The position numbers were made by a program, and so were the translations under genes. The notes below the pieces were generated by a model. The model made no database searches and was not told the origin of the DNA. It was given only the letters and a program-made list of their open reading frames with translations. Positions 35,386 through 43,667 of a stretch of DNA of 64,000 bases are shown in pieces; position 1 is the first letter of the stretch; each line of letters opens with the position of its first letter. This DNA comes from Pedobacter sp. PAMC26386 (GTDB taxonomy: Bacteria; Bacteroidota; Bacteroidia; Sphingobacteriales; Sphingobacteriaceae): the NCBI GenBank assembly GCA_014302835.1, contig CP060294.1, forward strand, positions 2,046,001-2,110,000. Reading direction: 5' to 3'.

Positions 35386-36523
35386 TACAGATTGGTTGAT
35401 TACTGCAAATGAAGGACCTACACCAGACATATTTGCTGGTAAACCTTGGGGTGCCGAGGTTTTATCCATCAATGAAAGACATTACAAAGTAATTATGGCT
35501 GGCGTAGACCAGTTTGGTGGTAATAATGAAATGAAACCAATTCTTTCAGCTTATCAGATGGGCGTTAGCGAATATGGAGAGAAATTTATGCGAGCCCGTT
35601 TTGAAACTTCTGCGGTCAGGTTATTGAAAAACATTTTTAGGGTTGGCCTCTTTGAAAACGCATATATCGATCCGGCTGAAAGCAAACGCATAGTTGGTAA
35701 TACTGAATTTATGAAAACAGGTTTTCAGGCACAGCTGAAGTCAGTCGTACTGCTTAAAAACACATCTTCTGTCCTGCCAGTAGCTAAAAACAAAACTGTA
35801 TTTATTCCTAAAATATATTATCCTGCTGCCAAAGATTGGTGGGGAAATCTATCTGCACCTAAATTTGATTACCCTATTGATATCAATCTGGTAAAAAGAT
35901 ATTATACCGTAACAGAAGATCCTGCTAAAGCCGATTTTTCCCTTGTATTTGTATCCAGCCCGCATAGTGCAGATGGCGGATATGATCTGAATGACAGAAA
36001 ATCAGGGGGTAATGGATATGTTCCTATTACTTTACAATACAACACTTATACAGCTTCAACAGCCAGAACACAAAGTATTGCAGCTGGCGACCCGGTAATT
36101 GATCCTTCCATAAAGAACCGCTCTTATCAGGATAAAACGGTTACTGCGTATAATACAATGGATCTGAGGACTATCCTGGATACTAAAGCAGCTATGAAAG
36201 GGAAACCAGTTATCGTGGTAGTCAACGCATCAAAACCCATGATATTTAATGAATTTGAAAAAGAGGTAAACGGAATTGTATTACATTTTGGAGTTTCTGG
36301 CCAGGCAATTCTTGATATTCTATCAGGAGCAGTGGAACCTTCGGGTTTATTACCTGTTCAGATGCCCGCTGACATGCTAACTGTAGAGAAGCAATACGAA
36401 GATATCCCTTTTGATATGAAGTGCCATACAGACGCTGATGGGAACATCTATGATTTCGGATACGGACTAAACTGGAAAGGTAAAATCAGTGATCAGCGCA
36501 ATGCTAAATATCATACGCAATAA
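35386..36523 (+). pseudogene. GH3 beta-glucosidase-like gene, 3' fragment
   Basis: Encodes the C-terminal 378 residues of the interrupted GH3 enzyme. It opens at TDWLITANEGPTPDIFAG, where the aspartate (codon 35390-35392) is the expected catalytic nucleophile, then FDLNLIVKR-type middle and the GH3 C-terminal domain, including IVVVNASKPMIFNEFEKEVNGIVLHFG and DILSGAVEPSGLLPVQMP. The second target copy GTTTG precedes it at 35381-35385. A GTG inside the element at 35354 could start translation of this part, but it would lack a signal peptide and the first catalytic half. Confidence 0.93.
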
Positions 36524-36557
36524 AAAAGTTGTGCCTCAAAGAAATCAATCCCTCAAA

Positions 36558-36591
36558 AAGAAAGCACCGATGGTCTCATCAGCGCTTTCTT
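36558..36591. terminator. Hairpin terminator between convergent genes
   Basis: AAGAAAGC pairs with GCTTTCTT around an inner GATG/CATC stem, then T-rich sequence. It lies between the end of the GH3 remnant and the end of the large lipoprotein gene. Confidence 0.7.
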
Positions 36592-36616
36592 TTGCTTATT
36601 CCAGATATATTAATAA

Positions 36617-38950
36617 TTAATGTTTCTTATTCACATAGGTTTTAAAATATCCGCACTCATTTAATATCTCCTGATAATATTTAGTTTGACCATATTTAGC
36701 CTTTAATTCTGCAAAATATTTGCCAACAGGAATCTTGCTGAAATTAAATTCCCATGAATACTCGCGGCCTTTAACCGGGTTATTGTATTGCGTGTTATAA
36801 ATCTCATTGCGTTCACACTTAGCCGCCATATAAGTATATTTTGCTTTTAATTCACCGGTTTTTGCATTCGCTCTGGCCAGCAGATAATATTTCTCAGCTA
36901 CTTTGCTATTCGTCACGACCTTTCTATAAGGCAAAGGAATACTGGCAGGTGAATCTGCTCCGCTTTCAGTTACTGAAGATGAATAATAAAACACACGTGA
37001 GTTACCATAATGGGTAATATTATAATAGGCATTTGCCATTAACGCTGCATTTCTTGACACATTTTTCCTTGCTTTTAAATCTCCTTTAATAGTCTTCAGG
37101 GCTTCTACAAAGCTCATTATTGTAAAATGCGGCTTATCTTTATTGGTTTCAAAATCACAATCGTGACAATCTTTGATACTTATATTAAAAGGATTACCAA
37201 ACATTTCAGTTCTGTTTATCGTATCAGATTGCTTCATGAGTACAACAGCTTCATCCAGCCTTTCCTGGTAAACCAGTAATATAGCTTGCAAATAGCTCAG
37301 CTGGCCAACATTGATTGAATAGTAATTCAGCATCGACTGTTCAAAAGCTGTTTTGTTTTGCTTATTTAAAAGTGCTTTGGCGGCTTCTATTCTCGCATTG
37401 TTATTATAAAATCCCATCTCAGGTTTGAAGAAATAGGCTTTTAATACATCTCCTTGTTTTTTATACAGATCTGATAAAAGACTCATACTTTGCCCCACAG
37501 CACTAGCATAACGAAGACCAGGAATTGATCTTTTATTCTTACTCAGACTATTCAGCCAGTTTAAGGGCTCAACCATTTCTGCTTCTGTTTTAGCATCTAT
37601 GCGTTTCAGCTGTTTAAGATAAAGCAGCCAATCTAACACTTTATATTGAGCCATAACTAGTGTATCGTCTTCAGGCAATTGTTTTTTAGCCTTACCATAG
37701 AATGTTTTGGCTATCGCATAGTTACCTGACAATGAGTTCAAATAACCTGCCGCCAGATTCCAGTAATATGGTTTTGAGGTTTTATCCTCATTGGCAATCT
37801 TATTGACTAAGGTCCGCTCACTAGCTGTTTCTATCCGTTTAGCCTTACCTGTAGCACTGGTATCTTTTGATCCCTGCCCTTCCGATTCTCTGAGATTGAC
37901 CAACCTGCTTAATAAAAGATCCAGCTTTTCAGATTTAGGATTGATGGTGTAAATTTCTTTAATCGCACGAGCCTCATCTCTGCTGCTACCCAACATATGC
38001 CAAAGTGTAATTTTCTCTTCACTATTTTTGGCCAGATTTAAAGTTTCCTTCCAATCTTTCTCTTCCTGAGGATGGAAACTCCATCTGCTTGGGATCTTCA
38101 TTTCAAACGAATAATTATAACATAAACTATACAGATAGTTTGCTTGAGCATAGTCTCCTTTTTGATAATAATATCCCGCCAGGTACCCCAGTGCACGATA
38201 GTAAATCATATTCTTTGGAAAAGAAGCTTCTTCCTTAGCAAAATAAGCTGGCAACGGAACAGCCGACTTTGTCGTATCTGCTGCATATTGTCTTTGCTTG
38301 AAATAATAATAACGCACCGTTTGAAACCAAAGACGTTCTTTGATAAAAGGATCTTTCGCTGCCTTAACTGCTTTAAGCAATGTATTTTCCAATGCTGAAG
38401 GCACCTCCTTTACAGGAGTTTTTTCATAAGACCAGTAATCGCTTGATCCTACTGAATAGCTTTCACATTCTTTAGCTAAAAGCAGATAGTCAAAAAATGT
38501 ATTCACCTTTTTCTTATTTGCCTTTGAGTTCTTCAGATCCGGCAAACCCTTTGGTAATACATTCAGTTTTCCTTTATAATAACGAGCAGCTGAATCAATG
38601 CTCCCTGTTTTCGCCTTAATAATTAGCTTTTTTAACGACGTTGTATCTATCTGATGGTCAAACCATGACTCCCATTCTTTCACAATCTGCTCATTATAAC
38701 GGCTATTGCTGTCATCATTATAATACCCATTATAATAAGAAGTATAACTGATAAAGAAAAATGGGGAATAATCCTTATTTACAAAGGCTTCCGGTGCAAA
38801 ACTTGAAGCTTCATAATCATCATAATAGCCGCCATCGCCACAAGCAACGACAATACCTGCAACTGCAATAGAACATACACTAAAAATGAGCAGAAACTTC
38901 CTTGATATCTTTTGCTTCAAGCGCTGAAGCAGCGTTGGCTGATAATTCAT
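36617..38950 (-). CDS. Large TPR-like lipoprotein of unknown function
   Basis: About 777 residues from the ATG at 38950 (an in-frame start at 38983 is also possible). The N-terminus has a membrane-type segment (FLLIFSVCSIAVAGIVVACGD) ending in a lipobox-like cysteine, then a tyrosine-rich stretch (GGYYDDYEASSF, SYTSYYNGYYNDD). Most of the rest is helical with TPR-like pairs (AGYYYQKGDYAQANYLYSLCYNY, YLNSLSGNYAIAKTFYGKAKKQL). The cysteines in CHDC near residue 597 are notable. I do not recognise a named family; similar tyrosine-rich exported proteins occur in Bacteroidetes. It overlaps the upstream lipoprotein gene by 71 bp, which points to coupled expression and joint function. Confidence 0.75.
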   Translation of the reverse strand: MNYQPTLLQRLKQKISRKFLLIFSVCSIAVAGIVVACGDGGYYDDYEASSFAPEAFVNKDYSPFFFISYTSYYNGYYNDDSNSRYNEQIVKEWESWFDHQIDTTSLKKLIIKAKTGSIDSAARYYKGKLNVLPKGLPDLKNSKANKKKVNTFFDYLLLAKECESYSVGSSDYWSYEKTPVKEVPSALENTLLKAVKAAKDPFIKERLWFQTVRYYYFKQRQYAADTTKSAVPLPAYFAKEEASFPKNMIYYRALGYLAGYYYQKGDYAQANYLYSLCYNYSFEMKIPSRWSFHPQEEKDWKETLNLAKNSEEKITLWHMLGSSRDEARAIKEIYTINPKSEKLDLLLSRLVNLRESEGQGSKDTSATGKAKRIETASERTLVNKIANEDKTSKPYYWNLAAGYLNSLSGNYAIAKTFYGKAKKQLPEDDTLVMAQYKVLDWLLYLKQLKRIDAKTEAEMVEPLNWLNSLSKNKRSIPGLRYASAVGQSMSLLSDLYKKQGDVLKAYFFKPEMGFYNNNARIEAAKALLNKQNKTAFEQSMLNYYSINVGQLSYLQAILLVYQERLDEAVVLMKQSDTINRTEMFGNPFNISIKDCHDCDFETNKDKPHFTIMSFVEALKTIKGDLKARKNVSRNAALMANAYYNITHYGNSRVFYYSSSVTESGADSPASIPLPYRKVVTNSKVAEKYYLLARANAKTGELKAKYTYMAAKCERNEIYNTQYNNPVKGREYSWEFNFSKIPVGKYFAELKAKYGQTKYYQEILNECGYFKTYVNKKH

Positions 38951-39920
38951 AATATATAATATTTCGTTTTTCAAGATGTGCAAGATGTTTTGATAGTTGC
39001 TTAGCAGCCAGGTTTAAGAGCTCTGAGTTTACTATCTCGAGTTTAAACAGATCATTCTCTTTAATATATATTCCGGACTGATAGAAGCTCTTATTCGCTT
39101 TATAAATATTTGACGTCCCTATTTGCTGAAAATTGTTCCGATCTGACAATTCTTTCAGGCTTATTTTTCCATAAATCTGAATCACCTTCCCTTCTCTGAT
39201 CTGTATGGCCCATGAAAACAAAGGCAAAGCAATATCTAAAGGCAGTTGATAGGTAGGCAGATATTTGATATACTTTGCCGCATCAGTTGCATTGTAAATA
39301 GAGTTCCGCTGTTTAAGATTAGCAGAGATTGTTCCCATATTATAAAACATCAGCAAGCCTTTATCAACAGGCGGTACTCCTGTACGATCAGCATATTTGA
39401 CCTGGTGCAAACGAATAGTTGCTTCCAGTTGTTTCTTGTTCACTTTTTTAAATGCTTTAAGAAAAGCAAAATACCGGTTCTTCGTTCCAGTACTCCAGTC
39501 GCAATCTATTTGTACCCGCTGATAAGAAATCTTGTTTTGGACAGTGATATCATTGATTAATTTATTAATCTTTTCGGCCAGCGGCACTATCCGGTCAACT
39601 GATAGCTTTTCAAAGGTTTTATTGGTGATATAGATAACTGGGACTAGATGAAAATCATGAACATCCTGATTAATATTAACAATTGCATTTGGACGGACAT
39701 CTTGCTTCTCTTCGTCCCAGATCACATCAAATAAACGAAGATATAATTGATCCTGAGCTGCATCTTTTAAAAGAAGGGTTTGTGATTTATCTAAAGAAAA
39801 AGTAGTTTTCCAATAATAAAAAGCTGTATTAGCCGTAGATATATTCCTCTTACAGCCTGTGATACAGCACATAAAAACACCTAACAGGATAAACCCTATG
39901 AAAATAGCTTTTTGACGCAT
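38880..39920 (-). CDS. Lipoprotein of unknown function, possibly TIM-barrel fold
   Basis: A 346-residue lipoprotein (lipobox in MCCITGCKRN, cysteine 23). The sequence AFYYWKTTF near 33, LVPVIYITN near 93, RVQIDCDWSTGTKNRYFAFLKAFKK near 135-160 and LLMFYNMG near 190 suggests alternating strands and helices of a TIM-barrel enzyme. The layout recalls the DUF3142 group, but this is unverified. D-C-D-W is a candidate active-site element. Its end overlaps the next gene, for the large TPR-like lipoprotein, by 71 bp, so the two probably form one surface complex. Substrate unknown. Confidence 0.72.
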   Translation of the reverse strand: MRQKAIFIGFILLGVFMCCITGCKRNISTANTAFYYWKTTFSLDKSQTLLLKDAAQDQLYLRLFDVIWDEEKQDVRPNAIVNINQDVHDFHLVPVIYITNKTFEKLSVDRIVPLAEKINKLINDITVQNKISYQRVQIDCDWSTGTKNRYFAFLKAFKKVNKKQLEATIRLHQVKYADRTGVPPVDKGLLMFYNMGTISANLKQRNSIYNATDAAKYIKYLPTYQLPLDIALPLFSWAIQIREGKVIQIYGKISLKELSDRNNFQQIGTSNIYKANKSFYQSGIYIKENDLFKLEIVNSELLNLAAKQLSKHLAHLEKRNIIYYELSANAASALEAKDIKEVSAHF

Positions 39921-40017
39921 GCCAGCAAATTAATATTTCATTTTCCAGGTAAGATCCTGGAAAGTCATAAAGGTAGACAAATCATCCTTCCTTTTTAACC
40001 GGAACCTATTTTATCGG

Positions 40018-40491
40018 CTATAAAAACAGACAAGATATCAGTGCATGTGTCATAGAAAACAAAAAGCACAAGGGTGCATAAAACAGCGTATCCATTTTAG
40101 CAAAGTCTGATGTTTTGTGTTTCTTAAAAAATCCAACATATTTAAAATCACCAACTGCCCGCAAGAGAAAAATCAATCCAATCACAGGAATTCCGTATTG
40201 GAGGTAAGAATAATACAAACCAATACCAGGCAACACGCAGATACTCAAATTGATCATTGCAAAAATCAGAAGCCCCGCTGCAACAATAAGCGTTCCTCCG
40301 GCACCGGGAATAAATAGTTTCCCACCATGATCATTTACAGGTACAGCTGAATCTTTCCCCCACCGACCACCGGCTGCCCAGTAAACATGGATAAATGACA
40401 GAAAAATAAAGATTAGTGCATTGAGGTCAGTTAGAAAAACAAGAAAAATAAACATCGTCAAACTTACATAAAGTTCAAAATTATCCCGCAA
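40018..40491 (-). CDS. DUF3995 membrane protein
   Basis: A 157-residue integral membrane protein with four hydrophobic segments. The motif FIHVYWAAGGRWG followed by a P-x-x-D/H stretch, and the segment FIPGAGGTLIVAAGLLIFAM, fit DUF3995, a family of unknown function. The first methionine is at residue 1, but a start at the methionine at residue 13 would also suit the first membrane helix. It stands alone between the lipoprotein pair and a divergent regulator gene. Confidence 0.8.
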   Translation of the reverse strand: MRDNFELYVSLTMFIFLVFLTDLNALIFIFLSFIHVYWAAGGRWGKDSAVPVNDHGGKLFIPGAGGTLIVAAGLLIFAMINLSICVLPGIGLYYSYLQYGIPVIGLIFLLRAVGDFKYVGFFKKHKTSDFAKMDTLFYAPLCFLFSMTHALISCLFL

Positions 40492-40548
40492 ACAAAAATT
40501 TGATACTTTATAAGAATTGAATTATATTTATTATTATCTCTCGCTCTC

Positions 40549-41199
40549 ATGACACCCTTAAAAATTGCAATTGCTGATGAATACAAAATCTTCAGAAAAG
40601 GATTAATCGCAATATTAGAAGATTTTAATAAATTTGAACTAGTTTTAGAAACAGGAAATGGTTTTGAAATCATGAACCAGTTTCCATTAAAAAAACCAGA
40701 TATCCTATTAATGGATATTAAACTGCCCGGTTTGGATGGATTACGATTGATCAGTTATCTCAGAGAAAATTTTAGTCAGGTCAAAATACTTATACTTTCC
40801 ACACACGATGAAAATCAATGGATGATCAATGTGATGAAGGCTGGTGCTCATGGTTATCTATTGAAGGACTCAGAACCCGACGAAATTATCCGGGCAATTG
40901 ATGAGGTAGCTAGAAATGGTTTCTATTTCAAAAAAAACTTCTCAGGCACTTTAATAAAAGAATTACTGGTTCAACAACCTGTAACTATAAGCAGTCAGCA
41001 AGCTATACTCAATGACAGGGAAATTGATATTCTCAAATTAATCTGTGAAGAAAGGGCAAATATTGAAATTGCTAAAAAACTGTTTTTAAGTGTTCGGACT
41101 GTTGAAGGTTACCGGACTAAACTATTTGAGAAAATAGGCTCAAAAAAGATTGCTGGATTAGTGATTTTTGCAGTTAAGAACGGGATAATCAGTGTTTAA
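40549..41199 (+). CDS. NarL/LuxR-type response regulator (orphan)
   Basis: A 216-residue response regulator. The receiver has the acidic pocket D10/E11 (IAIADEYKIF), the phosphoacceptor D56 in LLMDIKLPGLDG, a threonine in ILSTHDE and a lysine in YLLKDSE. The LuxR-type helix-turn-helix at about 150-205 is LNDREIDILKLICEERANIEIAKKLFLSVRTVEGYRTKLFEKIG. Starting ATG at 40549. No kinase gene is adjacent, so the partner is elsewhere. Confidence 0.92.
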   Translation: MTPLKIAIADEYKIFRKGLIAILEDFNKFELVLETGNGFEIMNQFPLKKPDILLMDIKLPGLDGLRLISYLRENFSQVKILILSTHDENQWMINVMKAGAHGYLLKDSEPDEIIRAIDEVARNGFYFKKNFSGTLIKELLVQQPVTISSQQAILNDREIDILKLICEERANIEIAKKLFLSVRTVEGYRTKLFEKIGSKKIAGLVIFAVKNGIISV

Positions 41200-41233
41200 C
41201 CAATTATCCCATTCCTAACTACTTAACCCAATC

Positions 41234-41252
41234 CTGTTTAATAATTAAACAG
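41234..41252. terminator. Palindrome at the end of the MFS gene, possible convergent terminator
   Basis: CTGTTTAAT and ATTAAACAG flank a single base, giving a perfect 9-bp stem, overlapping the stop codon of the MFS gene and lying 35 bp after the response regulator gene. The T-run is weak, so its role as terminator is tentative. Confidence 0.45.
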
Positions 41253-42474
41253 CTGGTTCAGCAATCTCTTTTTTATTCATAGAATAAATCACAAACATAA
41301 TCAGAACTGATAAAAGTATCAGTATCAGATAACTGTAGCTCAAATTTCTTTCATCTTTTGCAGGAACCGCATTTACAATCCCATAACTTAAAAATGAGAC
41401 AATTACGTACGTGATACCGCCAGTAAGTCCGCCAGCTATACCTGCATTTTTCGGAAATTTGCTCAGACAGAAAGTAAAATAATTATTGAAAGTAAAGCCT
41501 GCTCCAACATGGATCACGAAAGCAAAGAAGATCATGGAATATAAATTGGCAATAAAGTTCACACTGATAATCATGATTGTCACAAACACGACTTGTACCG
41601 TAACATTAGCTGCCAGTCTGCTGAAAAAAGGCTTATTAATAGTTGCCTTACCAATAAAACCACCTACCATCCAGGCAAAGCCCAAAAACAGGGAACTGTA
41701 ACCAGCAATAATTGGTGACAGATGTAAATGATGCTCAATGATAAACGGCCCCGTCATATTATAGATCATCACCATACAATAAGCCAAACCAAGCATAACC
41801 ATCCCTAATGAAAAACTTGCAGTCTTAAGCATAGTCAAATAGATATCTACAATCTTACGAAAACGGAACTCAGTAAAATGAACCAGTGTTTCTCCACTAT
41901 AAATCAGTTCCAGCACAACAAGAACCAATGCAAATCCACCTAAAAAGTAAAAATTAGACTCCCAACCAAAGACAGCTTGCAAATAACCGCCAATAAAGGG
42001 GGCAACTATGGGTCCTGTAGACCAGATAATAGAAAAAAGACTTAAGTAATGCTTTAGCTGATCCCCAGAAAAGATATCTACAAAATAAGCTCGTTTTGCA
42101 ACTACAACAGCACCGACGGTAAGTCCATGTATTACGCGCATCAGGTAAATTAAGTAGATATTATGAGTACTCGCAATGACAATACTTGCAATAGCAAAAA
42201 TCACCAGGGAAACCAAGGAGACCTTATATCTCCCAAAACTATCCAGTACACTCCCGATAAATAACTGGGAAATCCCATAACTGATTAAAAAAATACTCAA
42301 TGTTAACTGAACCTGGATACTGCTCACATGCATCTCTCCTGCCATAGTTGGCAAGGAAGGAATGTAAATATCAGTTGCAAAACCAGATAAAGGGAGTAAT
42401 GCGAAGGCCAGCAGCGTGGCAACGCCCTGATGTTGTTCTTTTATTGCTTTTGTTTTTGAGGTAATCGTTATCAT
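41245..42474 (-). CDS. MFS drug-efflux transporter (Bcr/CflA family)
   Basis: A 409-residue transporter with twelve predicted membrane helices. The N-terminal FATDIYIPSLPTMAGEM and the helix 2-3 loop GSVLDSFGRYKVSLV (G-x-L-x-D-x-x-G-R-R/K motif) are hallmarks of the Bcr/CflA drug:H+ antiporters. The central region and conserved WSTGPIVAPFIGGYL support this. Inner-membrane exporter. It is the last of three minus-strand genes after the Pls-like synthetase and the SAM hydrolase, so it could export their product or provide self-resistance; that is inference. Confidence 0.9.
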   Translation of the reverse strand: MITITSKTKAIKEQHQGVATLLAFALLPLSGFATDIYIPSLPTMAGEMHVSSIQVQLTLSIFLISYGISQLFIGSVLDSFGRYKVSLVSLVIFAIASIVIASTHNIYLIYLMRVIHGLTVGAVVVAKRAYFVDIFSGDQLKHYLSLFSIIWSTGPIVAPFIGGYLQAVFGWESNFYFLGGFALVLVVLELIYSGETLVHFTEFRFRKIVDIYLTMLKTASFSLGMVMLGLAYCMVMIYNMTGPFIIEHHLHLSPIIAGYSSLFLGFAWMVGGFIGKATINKPFFSRLAANVTVQVVFVTIMIISVNFIANLYSMIFFAFVIHVGAGFTFNNYFTFCLSKFPKNAGIAGGLTGGITYVIVSFLSYGIVNAVPAKDERNLSYSYLILILLSVLIMFVIYSMNKKEIAEPAV

Positions 42475-42667
42475 ATCGCTACAAAATTAACACATTATTA
42501 GCTTCTATAATTACACTAATCAAATAAATGATTACACAATTCAATGATAACACACTAAAATAACAGCCGTAAAAACAAACCAAACACACTAATCAATTGA
42601 CATCAGAAAATAGGCAGATTAATAATATTACACAATTCAAACAAAAAATCACAAAAGACAATAATTT

Positions 42668-43582
42668 TTACTTAGCCTTTTGAATAGTCACAACCACACT
42701 CCATTCATTACCACTCGAAATATGATGAACTAAAGCAAAGCTCTCCTGGTTTAAGGCAAAAGACAATTGTAATAAGCTATTCAGATAACTTAAAGGTTTA
42801 CCAACAGTAACAGCACCAAAAGTCTGGCTGTAAGGTGCGTCTCCTTCATACATCTTTTTACGCTGATGAAAGATCTGCAAATGAAGAACATCTCCATATT
42901 TAGCCCCGGATTGCCTCACCAGGTCATCACCTATATCTGTCCAGATATTTCCATACTGCACATCCAGAATTGAAATGCTGCCCTTCAACACTCCATTTTC
43001 CAGTGAAGCTTTCTGATAAGGTATTTCCACCACTTGCTTTGGGAGCTCCGGACCAACCTCATCATATGTAATTGCACCCGAGGCCAGTTTTGCACCAGTA
43101 TAGGCATAAACATCCCGCCCATGAAAGGTATAAGATTTCTCAGAATCCTTACGTCTATTTTTCACTTCGTTAATTTCTCTCACCTGCTCAATTCCTAAAG
43201 ACTGCGCAACCAGCGTCAATGTACCGTTATCAGGCGTAACAATAAACTGTCCGGTTTTCGTTTTCAGGACAACAGATTTCCTGGCAGTCCCCACCCCTGG
43301 GTCTACAACAGAGACAAAAACAGTTCCAGCTGGATAATAAGGTACGGTCTGTACCAAACGGTAAGCGGCCTCCCAAATGTTATAAGCAGGTATTTCGTGT
43401 GTCAGATCAAATATTTTAAGATCCGGTGACACACCAACTGCTACTCCTTTCATAGCAGATACAGCACCATCTTTTAAACCAAAATCAGATTGAAAAACAA
43501 GGATTTTGTTCTGGGCAAAAGCCAGATTAGTCAGCAAGAGTAAGAAAAACAATGCAAAAATGTGTAAAAAACGTGTGATCAT
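42668..43582 (-). CDS. Exported SAM hydroxide adenosyltransferase (DUF62 family)
   Basis: A 304-residue protein of the SAM hydrolase/fluorinase-related family. Motifs are VFQSDFGLKDG, FDLTHEIPAYNIWEAAYRL, VDPGVGTARKSV, IVTPDNGTL and the Arg/His-containing FHGRDVYAY. The family splits S-adenosylmethionine to adenosine and methionine using a hydroxide. It has a clear signal peptide (HIFALFFLLLLTNLAFAQ), which would place it in the periplasm, away from cytoplasmic SAM. It starts 85 bp after the Pls-like gene on the same strand, which suggests one operon. Function in that context is unknown. Confidence 0.88.
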   Translation of the reverse strand: MITRFLHIFALFFLLLLTNLAFAQNKILVFQSDFGLKDGAVSAMKGVAVGVSPDLKIFDLTHEIPAYNIWEAAYRLVQTVPYYPAGTVFVSVVDPGVGTARKSVVLKTKTGQFIVTPDNGTLTLVAQSLGIEQVREINEVKNRRKDSEKSYTFHGRDVYAYTGAKLASGAITYDEVGPELPKQVVEIPYQKASLENGVLKGSISILDVQYGNIWTDIGDDLVRQSGAKYGDVLHLQIFHQRKKMYEGDAPYSQTFGAVTVGKPLSYLNSLLQLSFALNQESFALVHHISSGNEWSVVVTIQKAK

Positions 43583-43667
43583 CAGTATCTGTTTAAGCCA
43601 GCAAATCTAATAGATCACACCCGAATTATCAATAACAAAAAGCTATAATCAGCTTTATTTCACTCTG

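Noticed and set aside
35354..36523. Separate intact gene for a short GH3 protein starting at GTG 35354
   Set aside because: The GTG and first ten codons belong to the insertion element; the remainder continues the interrupted GH3 frame exactly.
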